Both the position numbers and the translations under genes were made by a program. Positions 14,876 to 21,930 of a DNA stretch of 31,520 nucleotides are shown piece by piece. This DNA comes from a virus. The notes beneath the pieces are model-generated. The model was given only the letters and a program-made list of their open reading frames with translations. It was not told where the DNA came from and made no database searches. Where the stretch lies: positions 1 through 31,520 of the IMG/VR virus record IMGVR_UViG_3300020478_001455. One strand, given 5' to 3'. Position 1 is the first letter of the stretch. Every line of letters starts with the position of its first letter.

Positions 14876-15027
14876 ACTTTTCCGTCTGAATTAATATATT
14901 TTGCGTAATATATCGTTAAAGGATTATCTGGTTGATAATGTAATCCTTCATCCATTGATTTTTTTGAGCGATGATTGGAGTTTTTCTTTTTGGGTTTTTT
15001 AGTGGCTTTACGTTTCCTGTGTTGCAC
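14872..15027 (-). CDS. small highly basic protein (51 aa)
   Basis: A GTG-initiated ORF at 15027 encodes 51 residues. The first 24 are mostly Lys, Arg and Asn (opening MQHRKRKATKKPKKK), followed by a neutral, aromatic-rich tail (GLHYQP, IYYAKYI). A GATAAATA box ends 9 nt before the GTG, the same layout as other starts here, and this argues that it is real. It overlaps the DnaE-like gene by 20 nt and the convergent gene by 4 nt. The composition suggests nucleic-acid binding. It is not identified, and its shortness leaves some doubt. Confidence 0.5.
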   Translation of the reverse strand: MQHRKRKATKKPKKKNSNHRSKKSMDEGLHYQPDNPLTIYYAKYINSDGKV

Positions 15028-15598
15028 TAAAACTATATTTATCACGTGATAATAAATTTAGTTGAACTACGATTGCATGAGCATAAGCAACTGCGTGTGA
15101 TTTTTTAAAGAAGTAACTACCATCACTTGGTTTATCCCATACTTCCTTTAATATAATATCCCAACCCATATTCAGCAAATATCTTTTTGCTGGACGTATT
15201 ATAGCTAATACAGCCGCAAGTTGTTCTATTGTTTTTGGTTTTAGTGTTGAAACTATTTTATAATGTCCATTTAAATGAAAAAGTTGGTCAACAATTTTCT
15301 CATCAGTAAGTAAGTCCCAATTTGGTTCTTGTATCATAAGTTCTACAAGTTCCTGTTCTGATTTTATGTTTTTATAGATACCAACATTTAAACAATCAAT
15401 TTTAAAGTAACCTCTGTCTTCAGCATTTTTATAATCTAAAGTTGAATTTCCTGTTATTGGATGTTCTGGTACCGCATGAAAGTAAACACCAGTTTTGTGT
15501 TTTTCGTGTGTTTTGTCATTAATAATAGACGCTGGTGTATGTTTAAATAATTTTAACACACCGTCTCTATCATGAAAATCTATATCTACATCAGGCAT
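15008..15598 (-). CDS. miniature DNA polymerase III alpha (DnaE)-like palm protein
   Basis: The 196-residue protein carries three segments of the C-family polymerase palm in the right order. PDVDIDF (2-8) matches the DnaE motif with two catalytic aspartates. FKIDCLNV (65-72) matches the KFDFLGL motif with the third. IEQLAAVLAIIRPA (124-137) and KSHAVAYA (166-173) match later conserved segments. Real DnaE is about 1,100 residues, with PHP, fingers, OB and tau-binding parts that are absent here. The spacing between the first two motifs is cut from roughly 150 to about 60 residues. The start at 15598 shares TAATG with the upstream stop, and AAGGA lies 8 nt upstream; the ORF could extend 10 codons upstream. 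Polymerase activity is unproven. Confidence 0.65.
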   Translation of the reverse strand: MPDVDIDFHDRDGVLKLFKHTPASIINDKTHEKHKTGVYFHAVPEHPITGNSTLDYKNAEDRGYFKIDCLNVGIYKNIKSEQELVELMIQEPNWDLLTDEKIVDQLFHLNGHYKIVSTLKPKTIEQLAAVLAIIRPAKRYLLNMGWDIILKEVWDKPSDGSYFFKKSHAVAYAHAIVVQLNLLSRDKYSFSATQET

Positions 15599-15849
15599 TA
15601 TTCTGTTCCTTGTGGCCTTTCTTTCCATGATCTAGGCTTATAAGTTCCGTTATGAAGTGCCTCCATGTTTATTGCTAACTGTTTTTTATGTTCGGCTGTT
15701 AATCTTGCTTTTTTCTTTTCCATATTTTTTAAAACTTGTTCCACATTACTTTGTCCTGTAATAATTTGTGCTGTATTCAACATTGCCATCATGGGCAATC
15801 CAAATACAAAAATAAAAAATAATACCATTATTATTACAAAAGTTTTCAT
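15598..15849 (-). CDS. small membrane-anchored protein
   Basis: The 83-residue protein begins with a strong hydrophobic segment (about residues 4-25: FVIIMVLFFIFVFGLPMMAM), followed by a charged helical region (EQVLKNMEKKKARL) that may be coiled coil, and a basic end. It is probably a single-pass inner-membrane protein with a cytoplasmic tail. No family is recognised. Its start and stop codons are fused to those of its neighbours (TAATG at both ends), so it is coupled within the operon. There is no Shine-Dalgarno sequence. A membrane protein inside the replication operon is odd; anchoring a complex to the membrane is a guess. Confidence 0.65.
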   Translation of the reverse strand: MKTFVIIMVLFFIFVFGLPMMAMLNTAQIITGQSNVEQVLKNMEKKKARLTAEHKKQLAINMEALHNGTYKPRSWKERPQGTE

Positions 15850-16091
15850 TAGTGTAAACGTTTTTTTACTTTTTCGTCATGGTATCTTATAAATTCATTT
15901 TTAGTACCCGGCTTTAATATTTCTAAAACTTGTAACATCTTATGATAGCCAACACTTTCTTTTACTTTTGCGTTCATATCTGGCATACAAACTTTACCAA
16001 TATCACCGTTGTGTTTAATGTGTATTATCATATCTCCGTCTTCAAGATCAAAATCTAATTCGTCATCAATGTCGATTTTAACCCTACTCAA
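15849..16091 (-). CDS. hypothetical acidic protein, TTG start
   Basis: The 80-residue protein opens MSRVKIDIDDELDF, continues with an acidic stretch and a strand GDMIIHIKHNGDIGKV, then a helical part and a basic end (KVKKRLH). No family is recognised. The start is TTG at 16091: AAGGAGG, the best ribosome binding site in the window, lies 6 nt upstream. An ATG further upstream (16157) would extend it through the coding end of the zinc-finger gene in another frame and is not supported. It overlaps that gene by 8 nt. Confidence 0.7.
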   Translation of the reverse strand: MSRVKIDIDDELDFDLEDGDMIIHIKHNGDIGKVCMPDMNAKVKESVGYHKMLQVLEILKPGTKNEFIRYHDEKVKKRLH

Positions 16092-16770
16092 CTTTTGCCT
16101 CCTTAGCAGTTTCCTCAACGAATAATAAATCTGCTGGATAACTTTTAAATTTTGCATTCCAATATTCTGGATTAATAAATCTTGCAGTCATTTGTAATTG
16201 TTCGTCTGTAAATGATTTTAGCATTTTTTTACCTGCGTTGCAACCTAACAATAACCATGGAGATATTTTTCCTTGTTGTATATGTTGCACTGCTCTATTA
16301 GTGTTAACTAGTCTAAAATAATCTGACCATTGTGCGTGTTGCTCTTCTGCCCAATCCATCATAGTGGCAATACTTCTACGTAGTGCCGCCTCTACAGGTT
16401 CTACTTTGAGTGTATCAATTAAATATGATTCGTATAAATCGTCTCTAGACCAATGGTCTAATTTTATTTTTGACAATATTACGTAATCAATATATTTTTC
16501 TGGATATAAAGGATTTATATGCATCATGAATCTTCCAAACTTTACAAATGCATTATAGTATGAACTTTTACAAAAATCGTCATACGTTTTTTCTTTCATG
16601 TTATTTTGGTGTATTTGATAAAATCTTTGAAATACCATGAAGCCATTTTGTACCCATTTCTCCCCTTTTTGTAGATATCTCCTTTTTGGTTCACACATAT
16701 GAACTTGTAGTGTTCGTTCACGTGTAAATTCTTTACTACAATAGGTGCATTTATTCAGATTCGATGCCAT
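16084..16770 (-). CDS. zinc-finger protein, possible helicase-loader-like
   Basis: The 228-residue protein has an N-terminal C2H2-like finger: C8, C11, then H24 and C26 in CTYCSKEF...HMC. A large helical domain follows. Segments such as FGRFMMHINPLYPEKYIDYV and GKISPWLLLG recall the two-domain helical layout of T4 gp59, which loads gp41 on forked DNA, but the resemblance is loose and I would not name it. The finger implies DNA, RNA or protein binding. It overlaps the neighbours by 20 nt upstream and 8 nt downstream and lies in the block with UvsW and other replication genes. Start ATG at 16770. Confidence 0.6.
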   Translation of the reverse strand: MASNLNKCTYCSKEFTRERTLQVHMCEPKRRYLQKGEKWVQNGFMVFQRFYQIHQNNMKEKTYDDFCKSSYYNAFVKFGRFMMHINPLYPEKYIDYVILSKIKLDHWSRDDLYESYLIDTLKVEPVEAALRRSIATMMDWAEEQHAQWSDYFRLVNTNRAVQHIQQGKISPWLLLGCNAGKKMLKSFTDEQLQMTARFINPEYWNAKFKSYPADLLFVEETAKEAKVE

Positions 16771-17206
16771 GCGATTTTAGTAATTCCTCCAATTCTCTAT
16801 CCGTGATTACCTTATCTAATGTTTCGAGATCTGTTTCTTTCATAGTTGGATATAGTTGTTGTAATTTTTTTAAACTTTTATTTGGTACACGTTTCATTGG
16901 TTTAATCCATGGATGAAATTGTTGTTTAAGTGCACCACACATAGAAGTTAAAATCCATAATAATTTTTTATGTTTTCCTAAACTAAAACAGTGTTTGTTA
17001 ACACATTCATTAACCATTTCAACATAGTGTTCAACATAAAAAGGATCTTTAGATGAAACATTTGAAGCATATCTCATTAACATATAAGGTGAATACAACG
17101 ATCTTTCGTGATCGTCTATTCGGTCATAATAGTCTTTATTTCTAAAGTCTACTGCTTTAAGACCATTTCGAAGTTCGAAAAATTTCCTTTTGCTTTTCTC
17201 TGTCAT
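16751..17206 (-). CDS. possible gp62-like clamp-loader small subunit
   Basis: The 151-residue protein is helical and basic at the N terminus. The block SPYMLMRYASN (about 39-49), a following Tyr/Asn-containing helix, and LGKHKKLLWIL with a later HPWIK echo the order of conserved segments in gp62 clamp-loader subunits of T4-like marine phages. gp62 pairs with gp44 to load the gp45 clamp. The match is by eye and weak, and no gp44 or gp45 gene is present in the window. It overlaps the upstream gene by 50 nt and the zinc-finger gene by 20 nt. If not gp62, it is an unknown replication-block protein. Confidence 0.4.
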   Translation of the reverse strand: MTEKSKRKFFELRNGLKAVDFRNKDYYDRIDDHERSLYSPYMLMRYASNVSSKDPFYVEHYVEMVNECVNKHCFSLGKHKKLLWILTSMCGALKQQFHPWIKPMKRVPNKSLKKLQQLYPTMKETDLETLDKVITDRELEELLKSHGIESE

Positions 17207-17417
17207 ATTTTAATCCAAACATTGTACACTCTTTTGGTGTTCTAAAACAGAGTGTAAGTTTATTAGTTTTCATTTTTATTTCCGTAAATACCATTTTTTC
17301 TTTTCTCATCCAACCAAATAAATCTTCCGGCCAATATCTATCCATCCAGATGTATGCACCTTGCACTTTCATAATAGGCGCTTCAATACTAACGTGCTTT
17401 CTACCAGACCGAGCCAT
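17157..17417 (-). CDS. hypothetical protein in the UvsW operon
   Basis: The 86-residue protein begins MARSGRKHVSIEAP and has aromatic-rich strands (AYIWMDRYWPEDLFGWM), a central KTNKLTLCFRT strand and a basic end. I do not recognise it. The start ATG at 17417 overlaps the last codons of the upstream gene by 17 nt; a GTG five codons earlier is also in frame and no site separates them by ribosome binding sequence. Its end overlaps the next gene by 50 nt. It is probably a small DNA-metabolism accessory protein, judged only by its neighbours. Confidence 0.6.
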   Translation of the reverse strand: MARSGRKHVSIEAPIMKVQGAYIWMDRYWPEDLFGWMRKEKMVFTEIKMKTNKLTLCFRTPKECTMFGLKYDREKQKEIFRTSKWS

Positions 17418-17904
17418 ATTCAACCATTTCACATTGTCTTGAAATATCTTTTACAAAATAAGCACATACAGGATTTGGACCTTTTGTTAAAGGAACAGCA
17501 AGTAATTGCCCTGATTTTATTTTTGGGAAATACCATTTAACTTCTGTATAGATATCAACAACATCTATTGGAAGAAAATCTGGCTTTGCACTAGATAAAG
17601 GATTAAAAGTAAATGCATCAAATCCTCTATCATTTAAACTTGTGATAGGTAGTACGTGCATTTCCGGTTGTCCTAATTCTCCTATTAACATTTTCCAATC
17701 TAAAGGCATTTTAATTTTATATTTGCCAATTTCTAATATAGCCGCAGGTGCATTAAAACTTTCTAAAAATATTAAAGGTATGTAAAAGAAATCTGGATTT
17801 TCTGGATCTGAGTTATCCATTACTGCAAACCTTAATTGTTCATCAACATATTCAGGTATTCTTTCTAGTGTGTATGTTCTATTTTCCAGTGTAAGGATTT
17901 TCAT
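17401..17904 (-). CDS. conserved-looking hypothetical protein downstream of uvsW
   Basis: The 167-residue protein is mostly beta. Blocks such as FFYIPLIFLESFNAPAA, KMPLDWKMLIG and SLNDRGFDAFTFNPLSS look strongly constrained, and the end has VKWYFPKI, GQLLAVPLT and CAYFVKDIS. I recall proteins of this pattern from T4-like marine cyanophages, without a known function; this is memory, not a search. No catalytic site or membrane segment is clear. The gene starts inside the end of uvsW (26-nt overlap), which suggests coupled expression. Confidence 0.7.
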   Translation of the reverse strand: MKILTLENRTYTLERIPEYVDEQLRFAVMDNSDPENPDFFYIPLIFLESFNAPAAILEIGKYKIKMPLDWKMLIGELGQPEMHVLPITSLNDRGFDAFTFNPLSSAKPDFLPIDVVDIYTEVKWYFPKIKSGQLLAVPLTKGPNPVCAYFVKDISRQCEMVEYGSVW

Positions 17905-19348
17905 AATCTATCTTTTCTATATTATACGGATAATTTGCCTCTTTGTAAAACTTTTTTCTTTGTGTTAAATGCCTTTTTGCAAACTTGCAACTGCTGGTAA
18001 TATCCCAAATTTGTACATTATCTTTATCTTCTGCTTTACGTATGCCTCGTCCTATGCTTTGTATTACACGAACAAAGGATTTACCTGGTTCAATAAGAAC
18101 AAGGTTGAATATCCTAGGAATATTAATCCCCACAGAAGCCACTCCATATGTGGCAATAATGATTTTATTTTGCGTTGTAGACACTTCATCGTAGTGCTCT
18201 TTCCTTTCTAATGTTTTAGTTGATCCTGATATAAACACAGAACCTTTTAATTTTTTTTGTAGTATTTCCCCCGCGGATATTCTGTCTACTAAAATTAGTG
18301 TGTTACCCGATAACGAAATATCTTTTATTGTTTGTGCAATCCAGGTTGTCCTGTTGCTATCCGTAGTTAGCCATTTTAATTCTTCTTGGTAGTTTTTGAA
18401 CATTGGGTGGTCTTGTGTTTGTAAAACATTTACGTGGCAGTTTGCAAGTACTCCTTTGTCTTGTAATTCCTTAGCAGGTAACTTTTTTATTACGTCACCA
18501 ATTGAAACTTTAATCCCCATAAATTCAAATTCTGCTTTAGGTACTGTGCCTGTTAGTCCCCAACGTATACCGCAGTGTGCAAATGGTCCGGTTAATAATC
18601 TTTTAAGCACATCTGCTTTTGCCATATGTACTTCGTCTATTATTACTGTATTAATACCATCACAAAATTCTTTGAACTCGGTACTATGTTCATTTTTTGC
18701 TTTTTTCTCAAGTACGTTTAAACTTTGCCAGGTTGCAATAGTATTATATCTTCCTACTTCTTTCCGGTCACCATAATAAACGCCTGTGTCTAAATTACAA
18801 GCAACAAAGTCTTCTTCTGTTTGTGTAACTAAACTTTTGTTTGGAACTATTGTTATTGTTCTTCCATATGGTTCAACTAATTGGCATAATGCCGCAGTAA
18901 TAATAGTTTTACCTGCTCCAGTGGCAATCTCTTGTATAGATTGTGGATTTTCAATAAACTTGTTTATGGTGTCCACTTGATAGTCTCGTAATTCTATATT
19001 TTTTCCTGCTTCAGGATGATTCTCTGGCCATTGTATATGTGACAAATAATTTTTGTCTATTGCTTTAAATTCAAAATTATGTTGGATTCTTTTGTCCTCA
19101 AAGTCAACATAAACTCCTGCTTCTTCTAGTATTGGAAGTACTTGGTCAACTAGATTTAGATAAGTTGTACCACCTAATCCAAAAAAAGCAATTTTGCCGT
19201 CCCATCTTCCTAATTTAACAGAAGGTAAATGATAGGCATATGGAACTTGATATTTGAATTTATTGTGTAGGCGTTGTCGCCATTTTAAATCTAAATTTTC
19301 AAATTTAACGTTTACTTCGTCTTTTATTACCAGTTTACATGAACTCAT
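17879..19348 (-). CDS. uvsW: UvsW-type superfamily 2 DNA/RNA helicase
   Basis: The 489-residue protein matches T4 UvsW in size and plan. An N-terminal domain (1-115) is followed by the Q-like RDYQ (121-124), Walker A ATGAGKT (142-148), DEVH box (238-241), LTGT (265-268) and motif VI QSIGRGIRK (430-438). UvsW branch-migrates and unwinds R-loops and recombination forks, and in T4 it switches replication from origin- to recombination-dependent. All helicase motifs appear intact. The ATG at 19348 overlaps the upstream stop (ATGA). It is the second gene of the operon driven from the promoter at 20708-20735. Confidence 0.95.
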   Translation of the reverse strand: MSSCKLVIKDEVNVKFENLDLKWRQRLHNKFKYQVPYAYHLPSVKLGRWDGKIAFFGLGGTTYLNLVDQVLPILEEAGVYVDFEDKRIQHNFEFKAIDKNYLSHIQWPENHPEAGKNIELRDYQVDTINKFIENPQSIQEIATGAGKTIITAALCQLVEPYGRTITIVPNKSLVTQTEEDFVACNLDTGVYYGDRKEVGRYNTIATWQSLNVLEKKAKNEHSTEFKEFCDGINTVIIDEVHMAKADVLKRLLTGPFAHCGIRWGLTGTVPKAEFEFMGIKVSIGDVIKKLPAKELQDKGVLANCHVNVLQTQDHPMFKNYQEELKWLTTDSNRTTWIAQTIKDISLSGNTLILVDRISAGEILQKKLKGSVFISGSTKTLERKEHYDEVSTTQNKIIIATYGVASVGINIPRIFNLVLIEPGKSFVRVIQSIGRGIRKAEDKDNVQIWDITSSCKFAKRHLTQRKKFYKEANYPYNIEKIDYENPYTGK

Positions 19349-20688
19349 AGTTTTACTATAATGCTATTATCATTCCAAGAATACTTACTTGGCTCATGAT
19401 CATTATAATACAACGTTTTAGGTAAATTTTCAAGATATAATTTTAGTCTGTCAGTACCAGACGCATAATAACCACCGCCTAATGCAATTAATGACAGTTT
19501 TGGTTTTATTTTTGATTTTACTAATGTTTTTGGTATTCTATTTCTTACAAAAAGCACTTTTGTTTGGTCATCAATGTATTTGAATTGTTTGCTTAATTGA
19601 TGAACTTCAAATAAAGTTTCAAACGTACCATCGCTCATTTTACCTACGATATTATCATTATATTCAAAATCCTCATCATGTCTTTTTGGTTGTTTAATAT
19701 CAAACCCAAATGCAAGATTTTTATTTTCTATACCGTGTCTCTCAAATGTTTTAAGCCAGTTATCCCATTCGTCTGCGTCTTCTTGTGTATTAGGATCGCC
19801 AGATACTGGCATAATAATTGGAAAACAATTTAGTTCCATAAACCCAGCCATAACTTGATCTCTGCTGTATTGATTTTTATCTATCCACATTTTATTATAA
19901 TTTGCATGAGCAATTTTTCCACCTAGTTCAGACCAAGATTTAACTTTAATTCCTTTAGAAGGTAAACCAAAATTTTTTAAACTATCTAGTTGTATTAACG
20001 TTTTTTTATCTTTAAAATTATTATTCCAATATTCAGATAACGATTGTGCCGCATGGTCAATAACAATTTCGTTTCCTACTAATCTTGCTGTTGGGTGTTT
20101 ATATCCTTTAATTTCTTCTCTTACTTGATAGAAATCATCTAAAAGAGTTTTATCAATAAATTTAAAATCGTATCTAATTGCTATTAAAGTTAGATAATAA
20201 GTTGTAACATCAGTTTGTTTAAATAACCATTTTTTACTATCTCCGTCGTAGTGTGAATAACCTGCAGGCAAACCTTTTCTATCTTTTAATATTCTTATCA
20301 AAGAAATAATTTTTTTATTATAAGGAAAACGTACTTCTATTTGTTCTACTTCGTCTTCGTCTATGAATTTTTCTATGCTTTTTTCAAAGCTGATTATTCT
20401 AAACGGGTCGTCATACTGGGGAGTATCCAATAATTTTTTAATATCCATTCCATGTGATTGGAATTTTGTTAGATATCTTTTGAGAATTACTAGTGCTAAT
20501 TTGCCCTGTTTTTCAGTCCAGGCATATTGAGAATCGCATAATGAGTTTACAGTTTCTCTGTCTTTTGGATGTGGGTTGATATGCGATTTTGGCGATTTTG
20601 GACCAGGTGCCCAAAAATAATCGTTATATGCTAATATTTTAAGTGCTTCGTTAATAGTTTTTGGTAAATCTGTGTGCATTTCGCTCAT
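19345..20688 (-). CDS. 447-aa UvsW-operon partner with HARP-like segment
   Basis: I do not recognise the full protein. Residues about 118-175 (FPYNKKIISLIRILKDR, then KKWLFKQTDVTTYYL) have the look of a HARP-type domain, the DNA-annealing module that precedes helicase domains in SMARCAL1-like proteins. This protein has no Walker A or helicase motif of its own. The rest is mixed alpha/beta. Its stop overlaps the UvsW start by 4 nt, so a two-subunit fork-remodelling system is a reasonable hypothesis. It is the first gene of the operon, behind a strong sigma70-like promoter, and the short leader has no Shine-Dalgarno sequence. Confidence 0.65.
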   Translation of the reverse strand: MSEMHTDLPKTINEALKILAYNDYFWAPGPKSPKSHINPHPKDRETVNSLCDSQYAWTEKQGKLALVILKRYLTKFQSHGMDIKKLLDTPQYDDPFRIISFEKSIEKFIDEDEVEQIEVRFPYNKKIISLIRILKDRKGLPAGYSHYDGDSKKWLFKQTDVTTYYLTLIAIRYDFKFIDKTLLDDFYQVREEIKGYKHPTARLVGNEIVIDHAAQSLSEYWNNNFKDKKTLIQLDSLKNFGLPSKGIKVKSWSELGGKIAHANYNKMWIDKNQYSRDQVMAGFMELNCFPIIMPVSGDPNTQEDADEWDNWLKTFERHGIENKNLAFGFDIKQPKRHDEDFEYNDNIVGKMSDGTFETLFEVHQLSKQFKYIDDQTKVLFVRNRIPKTLVKSKIKPKLSLIALGGGYYASGTDRLKLYLENLPKTLYYNDHEPSKYSWNDNSIIVKL

Positions 20689-20707
20689 AAGTTTCTAGAT
20701 AATTAAT

Positions 20708-20735
20708 AGTATAACATAATGGTAATTTTTGTCAA
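20708..20735 (-). promoter_or_regulatory. sigma70-like promoter for the uvsW operon
   Basis: On the minus strand TTGACA (20735 to 20730) and TATACT (20713 to 20708) are 16 nt apart, a near-consensus host promoter. Transcription would begin near 20701, about 13 nt before the ATG at 20688. It implies early or middle expression of this operon by host polymerase. The -35 element lies just before the divergent SprT-like gene. Confidence 0.75.
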
Positions 20736-20738
20736 CCT

Positions 20739-21203
20739 ATGAAAAAACAAGTATTAAGTAGAAGAAAACACTTAAAAAGACAGTTCAAAAAGTCATTAGA
20801 ACTGAAACAAGATATTGCGGGTTATAAACCTACCCTTGCTGTTGCGGCATTTTGGTACAGAAAGTTAAATGGACTATTGTTTAATAATAAATTACCTGGA
20901 TGTTATATTGAAATTAAAAAATTACATTATGACTGGGGTAGATGTGTTGTTGATTGGGACAATAGAAAAACACCAAAAGGAAGATTTAATCAAAGGATAA
21001 TTCCTTATCATATTCCTACAACTTACCGTATTGAGTTACACAGCAAGTATCCAAGATGGAAAGATTTTATTGAAACTTTAGCACACGAAATGGTGCATTT
21101 ATATCAAATGCAAATTATGAAAGATCCTTATTCAAATCATAATCAAAATTTCTATTCTTTTAGAAATAAGTTTAAAGCGGTTGGTTTAAGACTTTATCGT
21201 TAA
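20739..21203 (+). CDS. SprT-like zinc metalloprotease
   Basis: The 154-residue protein has the HEMVH zinc motif (116-120) with catalytic E117, a third likely ligand at H134 in the HNQNF segment, and the FRNKF end of SprT-like domains. The front part (about 32-70) holds the conserved WYRKLN and DWGRCV-type strand. SprT/Spartan proteins cleave proteins crosslinked to or bound on DNA. Its place next to uvsW fits a role in DNA repair or in removing host DNA-bound proteins. No zinc-ribbon tail is present. The ATG lacks a ribosome binding site. The 3' end overlaps the convergent gene by 32 nt. Confidence 0.85.
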   Translation: MKKQVLSRRKHLKRQFKKSLELKQDIAGYKPTLAVAAFWYRKLNGLLFNNKLPGCYIEIKKLHYDWGRCVVDWDNRKTPKGRFNQRIIPYHIPTTYRIELHSKYPRWKDFIETLAHEMVHLYQMQIMKDPYSNHNQNFYSFRNKFKAVGLRLYR

Positions 21204-21930
21204 ATTCTTTGTAAGTCATTAAAAAACTATTTCCAACATCGTAGCCTGTTTGTAAGTTGTGCATATATTCTGGCGGGTTATCGTGTACAATAGTAAATTT
21301 ACAATAAGGTCTTTTCTTTAAATGATCTCTATACCACTTTAACCAATTATCAAATATTGTATCGTCGTTCCTAGGTCCATAGTTTTCAGTATCCTGGTAT
21401 ATATTGTTTAGTTGGTTTCTTCCATATTCTCTAAAATCAAATCCTATTAGATATATGTTTTGGTGTCCATGTACACAGGCAGTCCATATTGCTTGATTAC
21501 CGCTAATGGAATATGGATTATTTGGGATTAAATGCAGTACAGGTGGACCACCCTTAGGGTGTCGATTAACTTCAAGCGACGGAGCATAGTGAATACATTT
21601 TTCATAAACTTTTTCTTTAACCATTTCATTAGTAACTTTTAAATCAATACTAAAAATAAAGTCTGGAACAAAATCTCGATATAAAGCATTACAACCATAT
21701 GTTTGTCCTGTTGCTTTTAAAGTTTCTAAATCAAAGCCTTTACGTGAAGGTCCGTTTCCTATAATATATGCATTACCTCTTGGAACTGCTTTAACTCTAT
21801 CTTCGTAATATCCTTTTTCTAAAATTTTTTCACCTTTTCGAATAATAGTATTAACGACAATAGTTTCACCCTTATAAGGTTTCCATTCTATAGGTTCTAT
21901 TGGTCCACTGCCTCCGATTACTGTTGGCAT
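21172..21930 (-). CDS. DUF115/GT42-like Rossmann protein
   Basis: The 252-residue protein has the strand-loop IIGNGPSRKGFDL (56-68) and, further on, TYGCNALYRDF and NQAIWTACVHGH with LIGFDF. These segments are shared by DUF115/MptE-like proteins and resemble the nucleotide-sugar site of CstII-type sialyltransferases (GT42). The role may be transfer of a sugar acid from CMP, or some other nucleotide-linked transfer; I cannot decide. It is the last gene of the minus-strand glycan operon and shares TAATG with the upstream gene; AAGGAG lies 11 nt before the ATG. No membrane segment is visible. Confidence 0.65.
   Translation of the reverse strand: MPTVIGGSGPIEPIEWKPYKGETIVVNTIIRKGEKILEKGYYEDRVKAVPRGNAYIIGNGPSRKGFDLETLKATGQTYGCNALYRDFVPDFIFSIDLKVTNEMVKEKVYEKCIHYAPSLEVNRHPKGGPPVLHLIPNNPYSISGNQAIWTACVHGHQNIYLIGFDFREYGRNQLNNIYQDTENYGPRNDDTIFDNWLKWYRDHLKKRPYCKFTIVHDNPPEYMHNLQTGYDVGNSFLMTYKEFNDKVLNQPL

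Noticed and set aside
15849-16157. Upstream ATG start for the acidic 80-aa protein
   Set aside because: The extension runs inside the zinc-finger gene, whereas the TTG at 16091 has a perfect AAGGAGG at 6 nt.
18396-18776. 126-aa plus-strand ORF inside uvsW
   Set aside because: It is antisense to the helicase coding region and lacks a start signal; the opposite frame has all helicase motifs.
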